Below, in pieces: positions 12,060 through 23,842 of a stretch of 64,000 nucleotides of DNA. A program made the translations under genes and the position numbers. Below the pieces are notes generated by a model, which had not been told where the DNA came from, searched no databases, and saw only the letters and a list, made by a program, of their open reading frames with translations. The stretch lies in contig JBLDXI010000029.1 in the NCBI GenBank assembly GCA_047495785.1, positions 868,001-932,000 on the forward strand, given 5' to 3'. This DNA is from Lepidodermella squamata (lineage: Eukaryota; Gastrotricha). Position 1 is the first letter of the stretch; every line of letters begins with the position of its first letter.

Positions 12060-12168
12060 TGCTGATGGTTTCAGCAGAATAGACAGAATAGAAAGAACAA
12101 TTTCTATTCGCTATTTTTCGACGAGGTGTTCCGCTACTGATTAGACCCCATTATAGCTGTGATATCGA
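12060..12168 (+). repeat. Direct repeat B, copy 2
   Basis: Second copy of the block at 11145-11250, diverged by small indels. Confidence 0.6.
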
Positions 12169-12590
12169 CTCCTCTGGCAATGTCCATACGCTGGTTGTAA
12201 CTGTCCCAATTATAACGCAAGATTCCTGCGAAGTATACGAAATTAATCCAATGCCAATTTGAGCGTTTCGAGAAGTTTTGTTCGTAAGCCTTTAGAGCTA
12301 CTCCATCACCTGAGACATTGGCATCAAGACTGACACAGGCTGATGTGCCATCGGGCACCTGAACTACGCTCGGCAAGCTTTCGCGATTGAAATGCAGCGG
12401 ATTTGCTACAACACGGCCTCCCTTTACTCCCTTTGTTATGGAAAAACGCAAGACCGCCTTGAAGTTTATCCGGAGGTTTGAATTCGGTCCTCGTCACGAT
12501 GACGTTACAACGAGGCTACCTCATAGCTCTATCTCTATTTCTAGCATTTGTAGAGGCTGAATATAACAACTATCGAAGCCGACAGTAAAT

Positions 12591-13158
12591 AACAACGATG
12601 AACTGACTGATATTTGTGGCCCCATGAAATGCGAGTCGTTTCAACTCTTGAAGATTTTGGTGAATTCGGGCCTACCAATGTAGTGTGTCACGTTGCTTAC
12701 TTGCAGATGATGATTTTTCATTTAATTATTCAAGGTTTCCCCTATTTTCGCTTGCATGGAAAATTGCCCGATTTGACGAATTTGCGAATTTTTGGGGCAA
12801 CTGTTTTTGTTCACCAGCGAAATAACTCGAAATTGGAACCAAGGGCAAGAAAATGAATTTTGCGGGTTATCCTCAGGATCGCCCGGGATTTTTGTGCTAT
12901 GACCCTGAAACTCGAAAATGCGTTGTTTCGAATGATGTTATTTTCAATGAAAACGAAATTGGGTCGAAGAATTTTGATTTTGATGTCCCAGATTACGGGG
13001 GGAAAATTGACCCCGATAAGGGCATTTTTGATCTTTTGTCAAATGATGCTGTCGACGGGGGAATGAGGTCACCGTTACGAAGGGTGATCCGATCGCAAAA
13101 AGTGATCAGGATCAGGATCCCTGGCCATATATACGCTAGCACCTTACTTTCTATATGA
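12591..13158 (+). pseudogene. Ty1/Copia retrotransposon pol (integrase region) relic with frameshifts
   Basis: Three short pieces in three different frames resemble consecutive parts of Copia integrase. ELTDICGPM (from about 12600) recalls the start of the catalytic core. LHGKLPDLTNLRIFGATVFVH (about 12746-12810) matches the conserved end of the core. NFAGYPQDRPGFLCYDPETRK (from 12856) with VVSNDVIFNE matches the C-terminal GYxxxxxGYRxxDP motif. The frame changes between the first and second pieces and again at about 12850, and most of the core is missing, so the element is dead. No intact gag, RT or RNase H was found. The repeats at 10.9-12.2 kb may be its flanks. Confidence 0.8.
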
Positions 13159-13700
13159 GCACAAAGACCTTTATCAATGTATCGTAGGCGAGTTTGAAAG
13201 AGAGGCGTTTTAGGATCTATACATCTAAAGATATCCGAGGTATCTTGTAAGAGACGCAACCAAGAATATATCCGGAAAAAGGCGAAGGAATGCGAAGATG
13301 TAACAAATTATGATTTTAAGGAATCGACATTTTACAATCAACCGTCATTGAAAAATATTTCCGGACGATTTTTCTTGATTGAGACGATTTCCATAGCCGC
13401 TGATTAGTTACATTGATCGCACCGGATGGAGATACCTGTGAAATAGATCCAAGAATGAACAACTGGTCTCAAATTGTCGATAGATCTTTACAGATTATAT
13501 AAATAGAAGCACGTTGGCCAAGTTTTGGAGAAATTCAAACATATAGGTCATAGGTGATTAATTATGGGGTTAATTCAAGTTCCTCAGCAGAGCCGCGGAT
13601 AATGGACGCGCTTCCCAAGTTTAATTCTGAAACGGTTGTTATAAATAGCCTACAAAAGTTGCTATAAAAACTATAAAAAAAATGCGCTCCTAACAATGGG
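13159..13700. other. No gene recognised; spacer between Copia relic and foldback element
   Basis: About 0.5 kb of AT-rich sequence without a supported feature, probably decayed retrotransposon flank. Confidence 0.3.
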
Positions 13701-13721
13701 ATACGCTCTAAGTTTATACTG

Positions 13722-14070
13722 GCTGGCCAAAAAATTCCAAAAGAAGAATTGATAGTTGATACTCGATTGGAATAGCTCTCCACTACAGGGTGGCCAAACA
13801 ATTCCGCAGAGCGGGAATTCGATGCGCATCATTTTAAAAAGATTCAAGCAATTGAGGAGTTCCATTGGCAAAAGAATGCCTGAAATTCTTCAACTTCGTA
13901 AAACTCCTCATTAAATTGATGTGCATCGTATTCCTGCTCTGCGGATTTTTTCGGCCACCCTGTAGTCAGTGTCATAATAGTGTGTCTTATAAAAAAAACG
14001 AGAACTACTCCAATCGAGTATCACTATCAATTCTTCTTTTTCGGAAATTTCCAGTGAATCGGAATTTAAA
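13722..14070. mobile_element. Foldback (hairpin) element with nested MITE-like core
   Basis: Left and right halves are imperfect inverted copies of each other. The outer arms pair 13738-13780 (aagaagaattgatag, actcgattgg) with 14001-14042 (ccaatcgagt, ctatcaattcttctt). The inner core, 13784-13964, starts TACAGGGTGGCC and ends GGCCACCCTGTA. It also pairs AATTCCGCAGAGC with GCTCTGCGGATT and GATGCGCATCA with TGATGTGCATC. TA at both ends fits a TA target site, as for Tc1/mariner-type MITEs. No transposase is encoded. Confidence 0.75.
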
Positions 14071-14949
14071 TTTCAAGCAACTGATGCGTAAGAAAAGACG
14101 AAGAAACTCACGAGAAACCGCTATCGGTGAAGAAAAATCGCATCGCGGAATCTAAGTGTTAAGAGAACCTGATCAGTTAGAAGTACTGAAAATGCGCAAC
14201 ATTCGCAAGCTTACCTTGTTTTCGGGAAGCAGAAATTCCGCGGACTGAAGAGCGAGCGCGGTTTCAAGGCATGCGCGTTTGCGTTAAATCTACGGCCATA
14301 ACTCATTGATTTCCGGTTTGACAGGCATCTCTGGCTGATGGTAGGCAGTCTGAAGCGCCCGCTTTGAGTTGATTACAGCTCTGGCCGCCGTGCAGTTTTA
14401 TTACACGCGGTAGCTTAACGACTAGTCATTAACGGCAGCGTTCGGACGCCGTGGAACTGGGTCATTATAATGTAGGTCATATAAGAAAACACTGACTAGG
14501 AAGATGCGCAAATGAGACAACTACGCAACCGGTAAATTGCCATTAATCTTGCAATCAATAACAGATGCGTTTTATCTATCAGAAATCTATATTAGATATA
14601 TAAGAGAGATTATAAGAGAAGCGGCTGTCGATAACCCACTCTTGATTGTTGGATGACAAAATATGGAATAATTTTGGGACACGATTTTGAAGCTAGCCGG
14701 AAAACTTGATTAAATCTCAAATTAAAATCTTATTACTAATCAACTTATTTTTTATAGAATTGTCAATGTGCCAAGTCGGCAATGAACCAGCAATTAAAAT
14801 ACACACTGCTATCGATTTTTTTTACCAATCATGTGATAGTGAATACGCGGCCATATAATAGTCATCAATGAGATATATTTTATTGTTCACCATTCGGTAA
14901 CATTAAACACGCCACGGAGATATCGTTTTTGCGTACATCGAAAATAACC
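14071..14949. other. No gene recognised; upstream region of the Ly6-like gene
   Basis: About 0.9 kb without supported coding sequence. Confidence 0.35.
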
Positions 14950-15554
14950 ATGTCGATCACGATTTTTCTGTTGATTTCTTCGATACTCACACTCGCTCAA
15001 GCATGGCCGTCGATTTTGCCACTCGGTGGCCGCGGCATCAACGTGGCACCTGTGGATGGCCAACCGCCCATCGAGCGGTGTTATTTCTGCGTGCCAGTGG
15101 CGACATTCAGGCCTGATGGGAGTGTACAAGACGTTGATAACAACATGTGTCAACGCAGTGAAAACTGGGAAGCGTTGACGTGCGATGAAATCGACAACAG
15201 ACTCAGCGTGGATAAGGTGAATTTTCTCGATACCGAGGCTGCTGATGAATATGCCGATGTCACCGAGCCGCCACGGCCCGATGATGCCCGAGTTTGCGTC
15301 ACTTACGGCCGCAGGTAATTAATTTGCTGAATATAATTATTTTTATATCGATTATCGATTATCGGAAATCTTTCCTTTTTTGCAGCGGCATTCGAGGTTG
15401 TGTTCGCTTAAGGCGTTCAGTGGCTGATCAATGCCCGCCAGGGTTAGACTGCTGCAACAGTGGCGATTTATGCAATTCAGCCTCGAAATGGAAAATCGAT
15501 TATTACCTGATGTCGGTTACAATGACCTTTTTCATGCTGTTGCTGCCAAAATGA
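14950..15554 (+). CDS. GPI-anchored Ly6/uPAR (three-finger)-like secreted protein
   Basis: Two exons (14950-15314, 15386-15554) join in frame to 177 residues. The ATG at 14950 gives a signal peptide (MSITIFLLISSILTLAQAW). The mature part begins its cysteine pattern with RCYFCVPV, has several spaced cysteines, and ends it with DCCNSGDLCN. The CC-x4-CN ending is the hallmark of Ly6/uPAR/CD59 three-finger domains. A final hydrophobic segment (about 20 residues, YYLMSVTMTFFMLLLP) with only Lys after it fits a GPI-attachment signal. The acidic insertion in the middle (DTEAADEYADVTEPP) makes one finger longer than usual. Such proteins act at the cell surface, for example on receptors or septate junctions. 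AATAAA lies at 15643-15648. The exact ligand or paralogue is unknown. Confidence 0.78.
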
Positions 15555-15953
15555 CACGAATTCGAATACTCTACTTAATTCTTAATTGTTTGAACTAAAT
15601 CAGTGATGAAATAATTGCTATTTAGATGTTGTTACTTACATGAATAAAACATCTTCGATCAAATCAGGACTTTTTTGTAAAATTTTTAAAATATAAAACT
15701 GCAATTTTCCTCAATTTTTAATTACAGCTGATTTTTATAATTTTTCAAAAATTTTAATTTACGTTAAATAAAAAAACGATTTCAAGCGAGTCGATGGGAC
15801 TATTTATTTGTAATCATAATCCTTTCATCACGTGCCGGAAAAAATTCACAGCAAAAAAATATCACGCAATCGATCAATAAATCGCAAAATATCAATAATC
15901 AATAATAAGGTCATTTTTCAATCAATTAAGTTGATTCAGATCCGGGGCATGAT
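15555..15953. other. Convergent 3' flanks
   Basis: Contains the poly(A) signal of the Ly6-like gene (15643-15648); otherwise AT-rich sequence with nothing coding. Confidence 0.5.
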
Positions 15954-16991
15954 TTAGATGCTCTTGACTGGGACCGGGCTGACGGTGTTGGGGCGGGTCC
16001 AGTAGGTGTCCTGGGGGTAGCGGGCCATCTCCTCGACGGTCAGCTTGGGCAGCGGCAGCTCGACAATGAGCATGCCATCGGGGCGCTGGACGGCCGAGAT
16101 CGGGCCGCAGGCGGCGGCGTCGATCTTGCAGATGGGCGACTCGGGCAGCACGACCTTGCGCGTGTACTTGCGGGCGACTTGGTGCTCCTTGCTGTCCTTG
16201 GCCTCAGCGGTGGCCTCGATGACAACGGCGCGCTCGGCCTTGTTCATGGTAACGGTGATCTCCTCGGGCTTGAAGCCTGAAATTTAAAAAAATTAAAATT
16301 GAAATTTTAGATAAATTTCAAAATTACCTCGGAGGTCGCAGCAGACGCGCATTTCACGGCGGCCCTCAGAATCAACGATGCGGATCGGGTGCTCGAGGGT
16401 CATTTGCTCGACGGGGTTGGACGGGCGCGAGGCGATGTTCCACATGGGCTGCGACATCTCGGACATGGGGGTCGGCGGGATGACCATCGGCTGGGTCCAC
16501 GGGGCCGGTTGGATCCACGGCATGGGGGTAGCCCAGGGCGCGGTCATGGGAGCAGCCCACGGGTTCATGACCGGCGACGGGGTCATGATCGGACCGTACG
16601 GGGTCGGGGCGATGCGGGTGATCGGAGACCACGGCTGGACGCGCTCGATCGGCATGACGGAGGCGGCCCACGGGTTCATCGGGGTCGGGGTCATCATCGG
16701 GGTCATCATCGGGCTGATCGGGGTCATCATCGGGCCGTACGGGGTCGGCATGACGGTCATCGGGGTGATGGGCGCCCACGGCTGGGTGCGCTCGATCGGA
16801 GTCACCGGGGTCATGATGACCTGCTCGAGAGGGCTCGGGACCGGGCTGCGCTCGCGGGCGAGGATCGACTCGATGGTCTTGCCGGTCTCGATGCCAGTCG
16901 GCATAGCGTACGGGTTCGGGCGGTACATGCCGGTCGGGGCGAAGGCGAAGCCAGCCGGGGTGGGTTGAGCGGTCGGGATGATGGCAGCCAT
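15954..16991 (-). CDS. Small heat-shock protein (alpha-crystallin domain) with repetitive Pro/Met/Thr N-terminus
   Basis: Exon 1 (16991-16328) and exon 2 (16276-15954) join at DLRG/FKPEE, giving 328 residues. The C-terminal 130 or so residues form an alpha-crystallin domain: REMRVCCDLRGFKPEEITVTM, a loop, HQVARKYTRKVVLPE, then ISAVQRPDGMLIVELPLPK. In the last block GMLIVELPLP replaces the usual GVLTIxxP. The N-terminal 190 residues are low-complexity, with two long imperfect repeats (PIERTQPWAPIT...PTPYGPMMTP and PIERVQPWSPIT...PTPYGPIMTP) and more PW/MTP words. Metazoan sHSPs are usually 150-220 residues, so this N-terminus is expanded. The family holds unfolding proteins as oligomeric chaperones; the odd arm may set oligomer size or another location. 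An ATAAAAA box lies about 100 bp before the ATG (17092-17099). Confidence 0.88.
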
Positions 16992-17991
16992 TTCGAATTT
17001 AGAGGAAAATCGCGACTAAAGAAGTAATTGAGATTAAAGCTGAAAATTGCTTGTTAAGCGAGAGATGATGATTGAGTGAGGTGGAATGGTGCGTTTTTAT
17101 GGCGCTGGGTCACCTCAGTTGCGTAATTTTCACGGCTACGCTTCATAGCGGCTGCGTCTAAAAACACGCGCCGCAGGAATCGCGTGTCGCAGCTATTTTA
17201 ATGAATATATTTTTAGACGTCCGAAGCGAAAAAAATTATGTGGGAAAAAAATTGTTTACCGTAGTATCATTTGATTTTAACAAAGAAATTGATACTATAG
17301 TTCAAACACACTTTTTTCGAAAACTGCTCATTTTAGGGTAACGCGATTTATTTTGATAGATCTCATTTTCCTGAAAATCGCCAACTTTGCCCCTCGATTG
17401 CAGTTCCCTTCGACTTAACTAAAAATGACATCATTATTTTGTTTGTTACAAATTGGTTGAATTTGATGCGTGGCGTTTTCTTGCGTTTCAAAGCGAATCG
17501 ATATTTTCACCATCACAATTAAAAATGCCCAAGAGTCGATTAAAAATTAAAATTAAAAATTAAAAATATCCAAAAAATTAATGATGCGCATAATTTTTGA
17601 AGTCGACAGATTCGCTTAAGTTATTCATTACCAGAACAACTTTCGTAAGGTCAATAAAAATTAATTGAAATTAATTTTTTTCGATGTCATGATTTGACCC
17701 TTGGAAATTGACTCTGTCATTTCTCAAACAAATTACCTATTCGAAAAATAGCTTTGGTTTTCAAGGTTTGAATGGTCCGATTCAGTGACCTAGAAGCCAG
17801 CATTAATCCCGGGAAAAAATGGTTAACACCTGTTTTAATGTTGTCAGCAAAGAAACGTTAATAAACATTGTCCAAGTTTATTTCTTAAATTTCCCAGAGA
17901 CGTAATAATTACGAAAAATATCACAGAGACAGAACAAAAAAGTGGGTTAATATCGATCGATTTTTTTTCGGACATATTTTCATCCGCGTGT
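16992..17991. other. sHSP promoter and CFAP100 3' flank
   Basis: Contains the sHSP promoter (TATA-like box around 17092-17099) and an (ATTAAAA)n low-complexity run at about 17520-17570. A minus-strand AATAAA at 17877-17882 is the probable CFAP100 poly(A) signal. No coding sequence seen. Confidence 0.5.
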
Positions 17992-20900
17992 TTAGGTGAA
18001 AAAGTACGCGAATTCCTCCTCCTCGCGCAGTTTCGCCTCGTCGAGCGCCTCGCTCTGCTTACGCTTGTGAGTCGGCGGGCGTGACCTGAACACGAGGCGA
18101 CGGCCTTCCCGGCGGCGAGGCGGCTCGCGGGCCCGCTCCTGCGCCTTCGCCCGCCGCTCTTCGTCGTGTAGACGCTGCTGGCGCACTTTCTCCTCGCGTT
18201 GCCGCAATCGGTGCTCTTTTTCTTTAGCTTTTTCAACCGAATCGACCACATCAGCCGGCAGCATTTCGATTTGCTGGAATAAATCTTCGAGTTTGTTTTC
18301 CAGGCTGCCCAGCATTTGAAGCGTGCTGTATCGTTCGAAAAAAAAACAAGAAAAAATAATTAAAACAAATCGGAGAAACAACACGAGCTACGACAAAGAA
18401 ATCATTCATGCGTGACGCGTGATTTACAATTTTGAATTAAGGCAATAAACACGACGCTAAAGACACCGCTACATAAAACAGATCATGCGTGAAGAAACTG
18501 CGCCATGCACCATTGAGTACAGCTTCAACGATCAACCAAAATTTCTCCCAAAGAAAAAATTCCATTAGGAAACGCAAATTCGAATACAATTCTATATTTC
18601 AAATTTCAAAGATCCAAAGCCATAAACCAATCGCAAACTACTTCAAGTAGAGGTCGATTGAGTTCAAAAGGGTGGAAAAAGTGGTTTTCCAAATTTTTTC
18701 AAAAATTTTACATTTTTTTTAAACTTAGATTACCACGATTTTTTTTGTTGACACGATGTGAGACAATTTTCATCCATGCGTGACAACGAAACAACAAGCA
18801 TGCGAGACTTTTTTTCTCTTATCCGCACGTTTCGTAATTTTCAACAGGTGACAACTGCGATTTCAGCGGTGACGGCGTAAGAACGGTCGGTTTTCGCGAC
18901 CGCAGAGTCGTTTTCGTGCGTGTCTTCGTCCGCGGCCGGCCGCCCATCGACACCTGAGTCGTGTGACGCCGTGTTAGCCCGAGTGAGGTCGCCGTTTTAG
19001 AAACAGCCAGTACAGGCATTTGAAGCTCATTCTCAGTTTCGTTATCAGACGAATCCGAACTAACATCACGATTTCAACGCAAAATTTAAATATCCATGAT
19101 TTAATTATTTAAAATCCATTGTTGATCCCCCGGATTCTATATTTCGGACATAGGTATTTCGCCTGTTTATAATTCAGGAATTCCGAGAAAAAACTCAAAC
19201 ATATAATAAAGCTTCAATCTAGCCTCAAAGCTCTGATGAAAGTTCCTTCAAGTCGCTGATATCGAAAAACTTCGTCGAAAATCAACGTAAAAATTAACCA
19301 TTTTCTCTAACCTGATTTGAGCCTCGATATCGCCGATACAAGCCCGGTAGACTTGCAGCACCTTCTGCTGCAGCTCCTCCAGCAATCGATCCTGAGCTCT
19401 CTCATCCACCTCGCCATAGCTGAAAAACTGAATGCGAGTTTCGAGATCACGCGCTCGTTCCTGTTCGCGGACAATCGCCGCCTGCAGCCGGTCTATTTGA
19501 CTACGCAACGTTTGCGTTTCATGCTCCATTTTCGACTTGGTATCGCGAATCGACCGCTTAACTTCTTCAAGCTGCTCCTCGGTGTCTTGCGAATTTTGAA
19601 TGAGCGATAAATTTCGCTCTTCCAACTCGGCGAATAGCTCCAGCACTTGGTCGACCTCTTTAAAGTATAGCTCAGGGTCTTCGTCGCTCTCTTCAACGGC
19701 TGCTTCTTCGACGGCGACTACAGTAGTACTGGCTGTTGTTTTTTCTTTTGAAACCAGGGGCGGGAACATTGTGCCAGTTTTACGCCTGCCTTGCTCGCCC
19801 AGGTTCGAAGGACCTTTCGATAAAGTCGTTGGTTCACCTAAAAATGCATCCCAATCAAAATATTGTTGAAAGTTAGCACGAAGTCTGATTTATATATTTT
19901 TTTCAAACCCCGATAAAAACCCCAAATCATCGAATTTTCAGCAAATACCAAAAAGCAATATGTACATCTTTAGGTAACTCAGCTATCGCTAACTATCAGT
20001 TTGAAGAAATTGAAACTTACGGTTTTCTTCAGCAAAAGCAGCAGCGGCCGCGGCTGCGGCAGCTTTGACGGCTTCACGTTCCCTTCGCTTCGCTTCTGTC
20101 CACTCAACCGGCGCAAGACTGTTCAAAAATTGGCGATATCTCTGGAAATCTTTCAATTGTTCCTCAAATTTCGAAATTTCTCCTCGAATGTGCATGATTT
20201 GGGCATTGATCGACTTGATGCGCTCAACTTTCTCCATTTTCAGCTTTGATTCACGTTCAGCACTAAGAAAATTTCAAGTTTAAAATTATTTTAAGACTTT
20301 CTGAATCAACTTACAGACGGACAGCTTCGACGGCATTTTTGTCGTTTTCTTTCAAGAATTCATCAAACATAGCAGCATCATCCTCTAAATACTGTTCAGC
20401 CATCGCCAGTTTTTCCTCCTCTTCGCGAGCCAATCTTTCAAGTTTAGCCATTTCATCGCGTTTGACATCGAGAGCGTACTGAAGAAGGAACATTTCGCGC
20501 TTCTTGATGATATATTCAGTGAGAGATTCTTTTTCAGCATGACGACTTTTCGTGACGGCTAGAATGAACTGAGGGTCTTCTTTCACGACGGCAATCTTGC
20601 CAGCGTGAGCTTCTTCTTCAGCGTTTAAAGCCTCATTCAGATGTTCGCCAAACTCATCGACGGATAAGCGAGCACGCCTGCGAACAGCCATGCGTTGTTG
20701 ATGCTTAGTTTTGTCCCAGATTGACATCTTTGAAATCTTTTCACGTTCCTTCTTTCTGCGACGGCGTTCTTTGTCGCGAAGTAGGAATACGTCGTTTTCT
20801 GGGGGCATGCGGAATGGGTTGACGTTAGGCCCCATTTGCCAGTCTTCCTCCTCTGAGTCGGATTGAACGGCGAGAACAACTTGCTTGTTGCCATTGGGCG

Positions 20901-21040
20901 AGCTCGGTGTCACAACTCCGCGGTCCTCGACAAGATCAGGAAAGGTTACACGGCCAGACTGGCGTGATGCGAGTAAATGTTCTAGAACGTGCGGCTTTAA
21001 TGATTGTGAAAAAGTTCCAGACAATACAAACCTGCGCCAT
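17992..21040 (-). CDS. CFAP100: Cilia- and flagella-associated protein 100 (CCDC37 / MIA1 homologue)
   Basis: Five exons (21040-21032, 20994-20315, 20262-20021, 19837-19312, 18325-17992) join in frame to 596 residues. The order of motifs follows human CFAP100. NPFRMPPENDVFLLRDKERR comes first, then KKREMFLLQYALDVKRDEM, EQYLEDDAAMFDEFLKEND and INAQIMHIRGEISKFEEQL. These are followed by DPELYFKEV...ERNLSLIQNSQDTEEQLEE, then EKAKEKEHRLRQREEKVRQQ, LVFRSRPPTHKRKQSE and a terminal FAYFFT. The protein is nearly all coiled coil. With CFAP73 it forms the MIA complex at the base of inner dynein arm f (I1), controlling axonemal bending. Its presence means this animal has motile cilia or flagellated sperm. 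The 9-nt first exon is the least certain part. The last intron (about 1 kb, 18326-19311) holds no gene I can support. Confidence 0.9.
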
Positions 21041-21808
21041 CTAGCGATTTATTTGTCGAGTATCGTTCAGGCAATGTCTGAACTTCAGCAGTCATTATAA
21101 CAACTAGTGGGGAAAAATAAGCACGTTCAATAACGTTCTCTTCGCCAAGAAGCCGATATAACTAAACGGAGAAGAACTATAGAACACAATTTGGATTGGT
21201 TTTTCACCAACAATATTAAAAAAATCATACGCTGATAGCAAAAGCTCTTGCATATAAAGAACACATCTATGATCAACCATCAATCCTCGTTTCAAATCAG
21301 ACACTGCCATCTGAAGATAGGCGTAGATAACCCGAAATTTTCCAAACCACGTAATTGCCAATTCCCGGATCGAAATTTCTGTTTACTGTTGCCTAGCAAC
21401 AATAAATTTAAAATGTTGAAAATAACTTAAATTTGTATTGGCACATTGATTTTCTCATTTACCTGCTTTATAATTGAACAAATAAAAACACATTGTTTTT
21501 CAAATCGATGAGCGCGCGCGCGTTGCGAGAAATCGCGTTCTCGTCTGAAGTTCGTCTTCCGGCGCGTCGCCTAGGATAAATTCCTTAGTGCTTTAACCTC
21601 TAAGTTTAAGCTCATTGATGACTATTTCTACCGCTGTGAGCTCGGAAAAGACTTGGTTATTGCGATTTGATTACTTATTGCTCTCTGCTCTCTACTTTCT
21701 GATTTGTTCACCTTTTAAATTTAAAGAGATATAGGGGTTTTATATTTATAAGTAACTTTGTATTTCAACTGGACGTGCTTAATTACCTAGTCATTCTACA
21801 GCTTTCAA
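21041..21808. other. Divergent promoter region CFAP100 / CARM1
   Basis: About 0.77 kb between two divergent starts. The CARM1 end finishes with acceptor tcattctacag (AG 21800-21801), seven bases before the ATG. Nothing coding is supported. Confidence 0.5.
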
Positions 21809-23842
21809 ATGGCGACCCTCGACATCTCAGGCGTTGAAATCTTCAAACTAGATAATAAGTCTCTTCGGCAGTTGGGCGGCACACCCTACTCTATTCAGCT
21901 GATGGAAACAAGCAATCAAAAAGTGCCCGCCATTGTCCTTCATTCAGGTTTGCGCTCTTATTCCGTGTTGATTTTCACTCATTTTTGTATTGGCTATAGC
22001 TGACGGTAGTCAAAATGAGTGGACCTACGTTCCTCACTCGTTCGTTCGCCAAATCGAAGAATCCCGCGTACTGCTGTCAATGCCACGCGTAGGCACATTT
22101 TACCTCCATTTCAGCTGCGATACCGACGCTGTTCGGTTCGTGCATTTCCTCGAAGCTTGCAACATCGCCCAACGCGCCTCGGGAAATTCATTCGACTCCC
22201 GAACCGACTCATCATCGTCAGCTCAATACTTTCAATTCTACTCGCTGCTGTCACAACAGCAAAATATGCTTCAAGACTACATAAGAACGTCCACGTACCA
22301 ACGAGCGATAATCTCGAACCCGGGCGACTTTCACAATGCTGTTGTATTGGATGTAGGCGCTGGATCGGGCATTCTCAGCTTCTTCGCAGCTCAAGCTGGT
22401 GCGAAGAAAGTCTACGCTGTTGAAGCGTCATCAATGGCAAAGTTGGCTGAAAGATTGTTTTCATCCAATGGATTGGGTGATCGAATTACTGTACTCGAGG
22501 GCAAAATGGAGGAAATTCAGCTACCTGAACAGGTTGATGTTATTGTATCTGAACCGCTTGGCTACATGTTGCTGAATGAGCGTATGCTCGAGACGTTTCT
22601 ATATGCGAAAAAATGGCTGAAACCCGGCGGTAAAATGATGCCATCCGAAGCTCTACTCTTTTGCGCACCCTTTACCGACGAATACCTGTACATGGAACTC
22701 GGCAATAAAGCCGCGTTTTGGTACCAGCAATCATTCTATGGGGTCGATTTATCCCAGCTGCGCGAAGAAGCTTTACGTGAATATTTCCGCCAACCTGTGG
22801 TTGACACCTTCGATATTCGGATTTTGGTAGCCCAGCCTGAGCGGCGCGTCTTCGACTTCGGTGCGCTGAAAGAAACCGATTTGGCCATTGTCGATATGCC
22901 GTTGGATTTCATCGCAACGCAAACTGCGAATGTTCATGGCCTTGCATTCTGGTTTGATGTCGCGTTTTTGGGCCGCGACAGAACTGTTTGGCTGTCGACT
23001 GCCCCTACAGAGCCACTCACTCACTGGTACCAGGTAATTTTTCTCATCTTAATTTAATGAAACAAGTGGTTATTTGATTTGGTGCTGAATTGGTTTCCTG
23101 TGAAATGCTGAAGTTGTCTTAGCCATTGACTAGATGTGATACATTTGTTGAGTTGATGATACAGCGCGATGTTCGCGATTAGCTAGAATAGTTTGCAATC
23201 CCGCCAAACGACTAATTCTTAAAGCATCCCGACTTGGTAGATTTTTCTCTCAGTTCTACGGAAATTTTCGAAAATCCGTTTTGAATTCTGACTAAATTGT
23301 GAAAAACTTTCCTCGATTTCGTGCTGCCTTCAGAAATTTTAGGAATTCTTATCTAAATTTGAGTGCAAATATCTGTACAATTCTAGGTACGCTGCCTGTT
23401 TCCGACACCTGTGTTCGCAACAGCTGGCGACCGGCTCGTCGGCCGCCTGCTAATGACGGCGAACTCGCGCCAATCGTACGACGTACACATGGATCTGGAA
23501 GTGATCCCCAGCTCCGGCGCGCCGCCCGCCTTCGCCACCGCCACGAAGGCGTCGAACGTGCTTGATCTCAAGTCGCCCTACTTCCGCTACACCCAAGTGG
23601 CGCAACCGCCACCGGGCAACCACCAGGTTTCGCCTACTGAACAGTTTTTCTGGGGCCAGGCCGCCGCTCAGCAGGTCCTCAGCCAACAGCAACAAGCGGC
23701 CGCGGCGCAGCAGAACGGCCACGCCAATGCGGAAAATGGCAATGCGACGGGCGCCATCCCGGTGGTTTGCGGCGGCGGGGAAAACGGCGGCAGCAATCAC
23801 TCCTCGGCCTTCCACCCCCTGCAGCTGCCTACCAAGTCGTGA
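21809..23842 (+). CDS. CARM1: Histone-arginine methyltransferase CARM1 / PRMT4
   Basis: Three exons (21809-21947, 22000-23033, 23387-23842) give 542 codons. Residues 1-110 fit the PH-like N-terminal domain of CARM1. The Rossmann methyltransferase follows: [18 protein letters not shown], then motif [21 protein letters not shown] and the SAM-ribose acid VYAVEAS. The double-E loop is [15 protein letters not shown] and the THW loop is LTHWYQ, which reads into [15 protein letters not shown] across the last intron. The C-terminus is Gln/Ala/Asn-rich. The enzyme makes asymmetric dimethylarginine on histone H3 (R17, R26) and on splicing and co-activator proteins. All catalytic motifs are intact. The stop overlaps a GAATAAA; another AATAAA lies at 23869-23874. 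Confidence 0.95.

Noticed and set aside
12134-12451. 105-codon minus-strand frame in the transposon-rich region
   Set aside because: No recognisable motif, no splice or promoter support, overlaps the end of direct repeat B.
16378-17027. Long open frames (196 and 212 codons) on the plus strand opposite the sHSP gene
   Set aside because: They mirror the repetitive Pro/Met codons of the real minus-strand gene; the translation is periodic low-complexity without motif.
18819-19019. Minus-strand frame within CFAP100 intron 4
   Set aside because: The flanking exons join in phase without it and match the family across the join.
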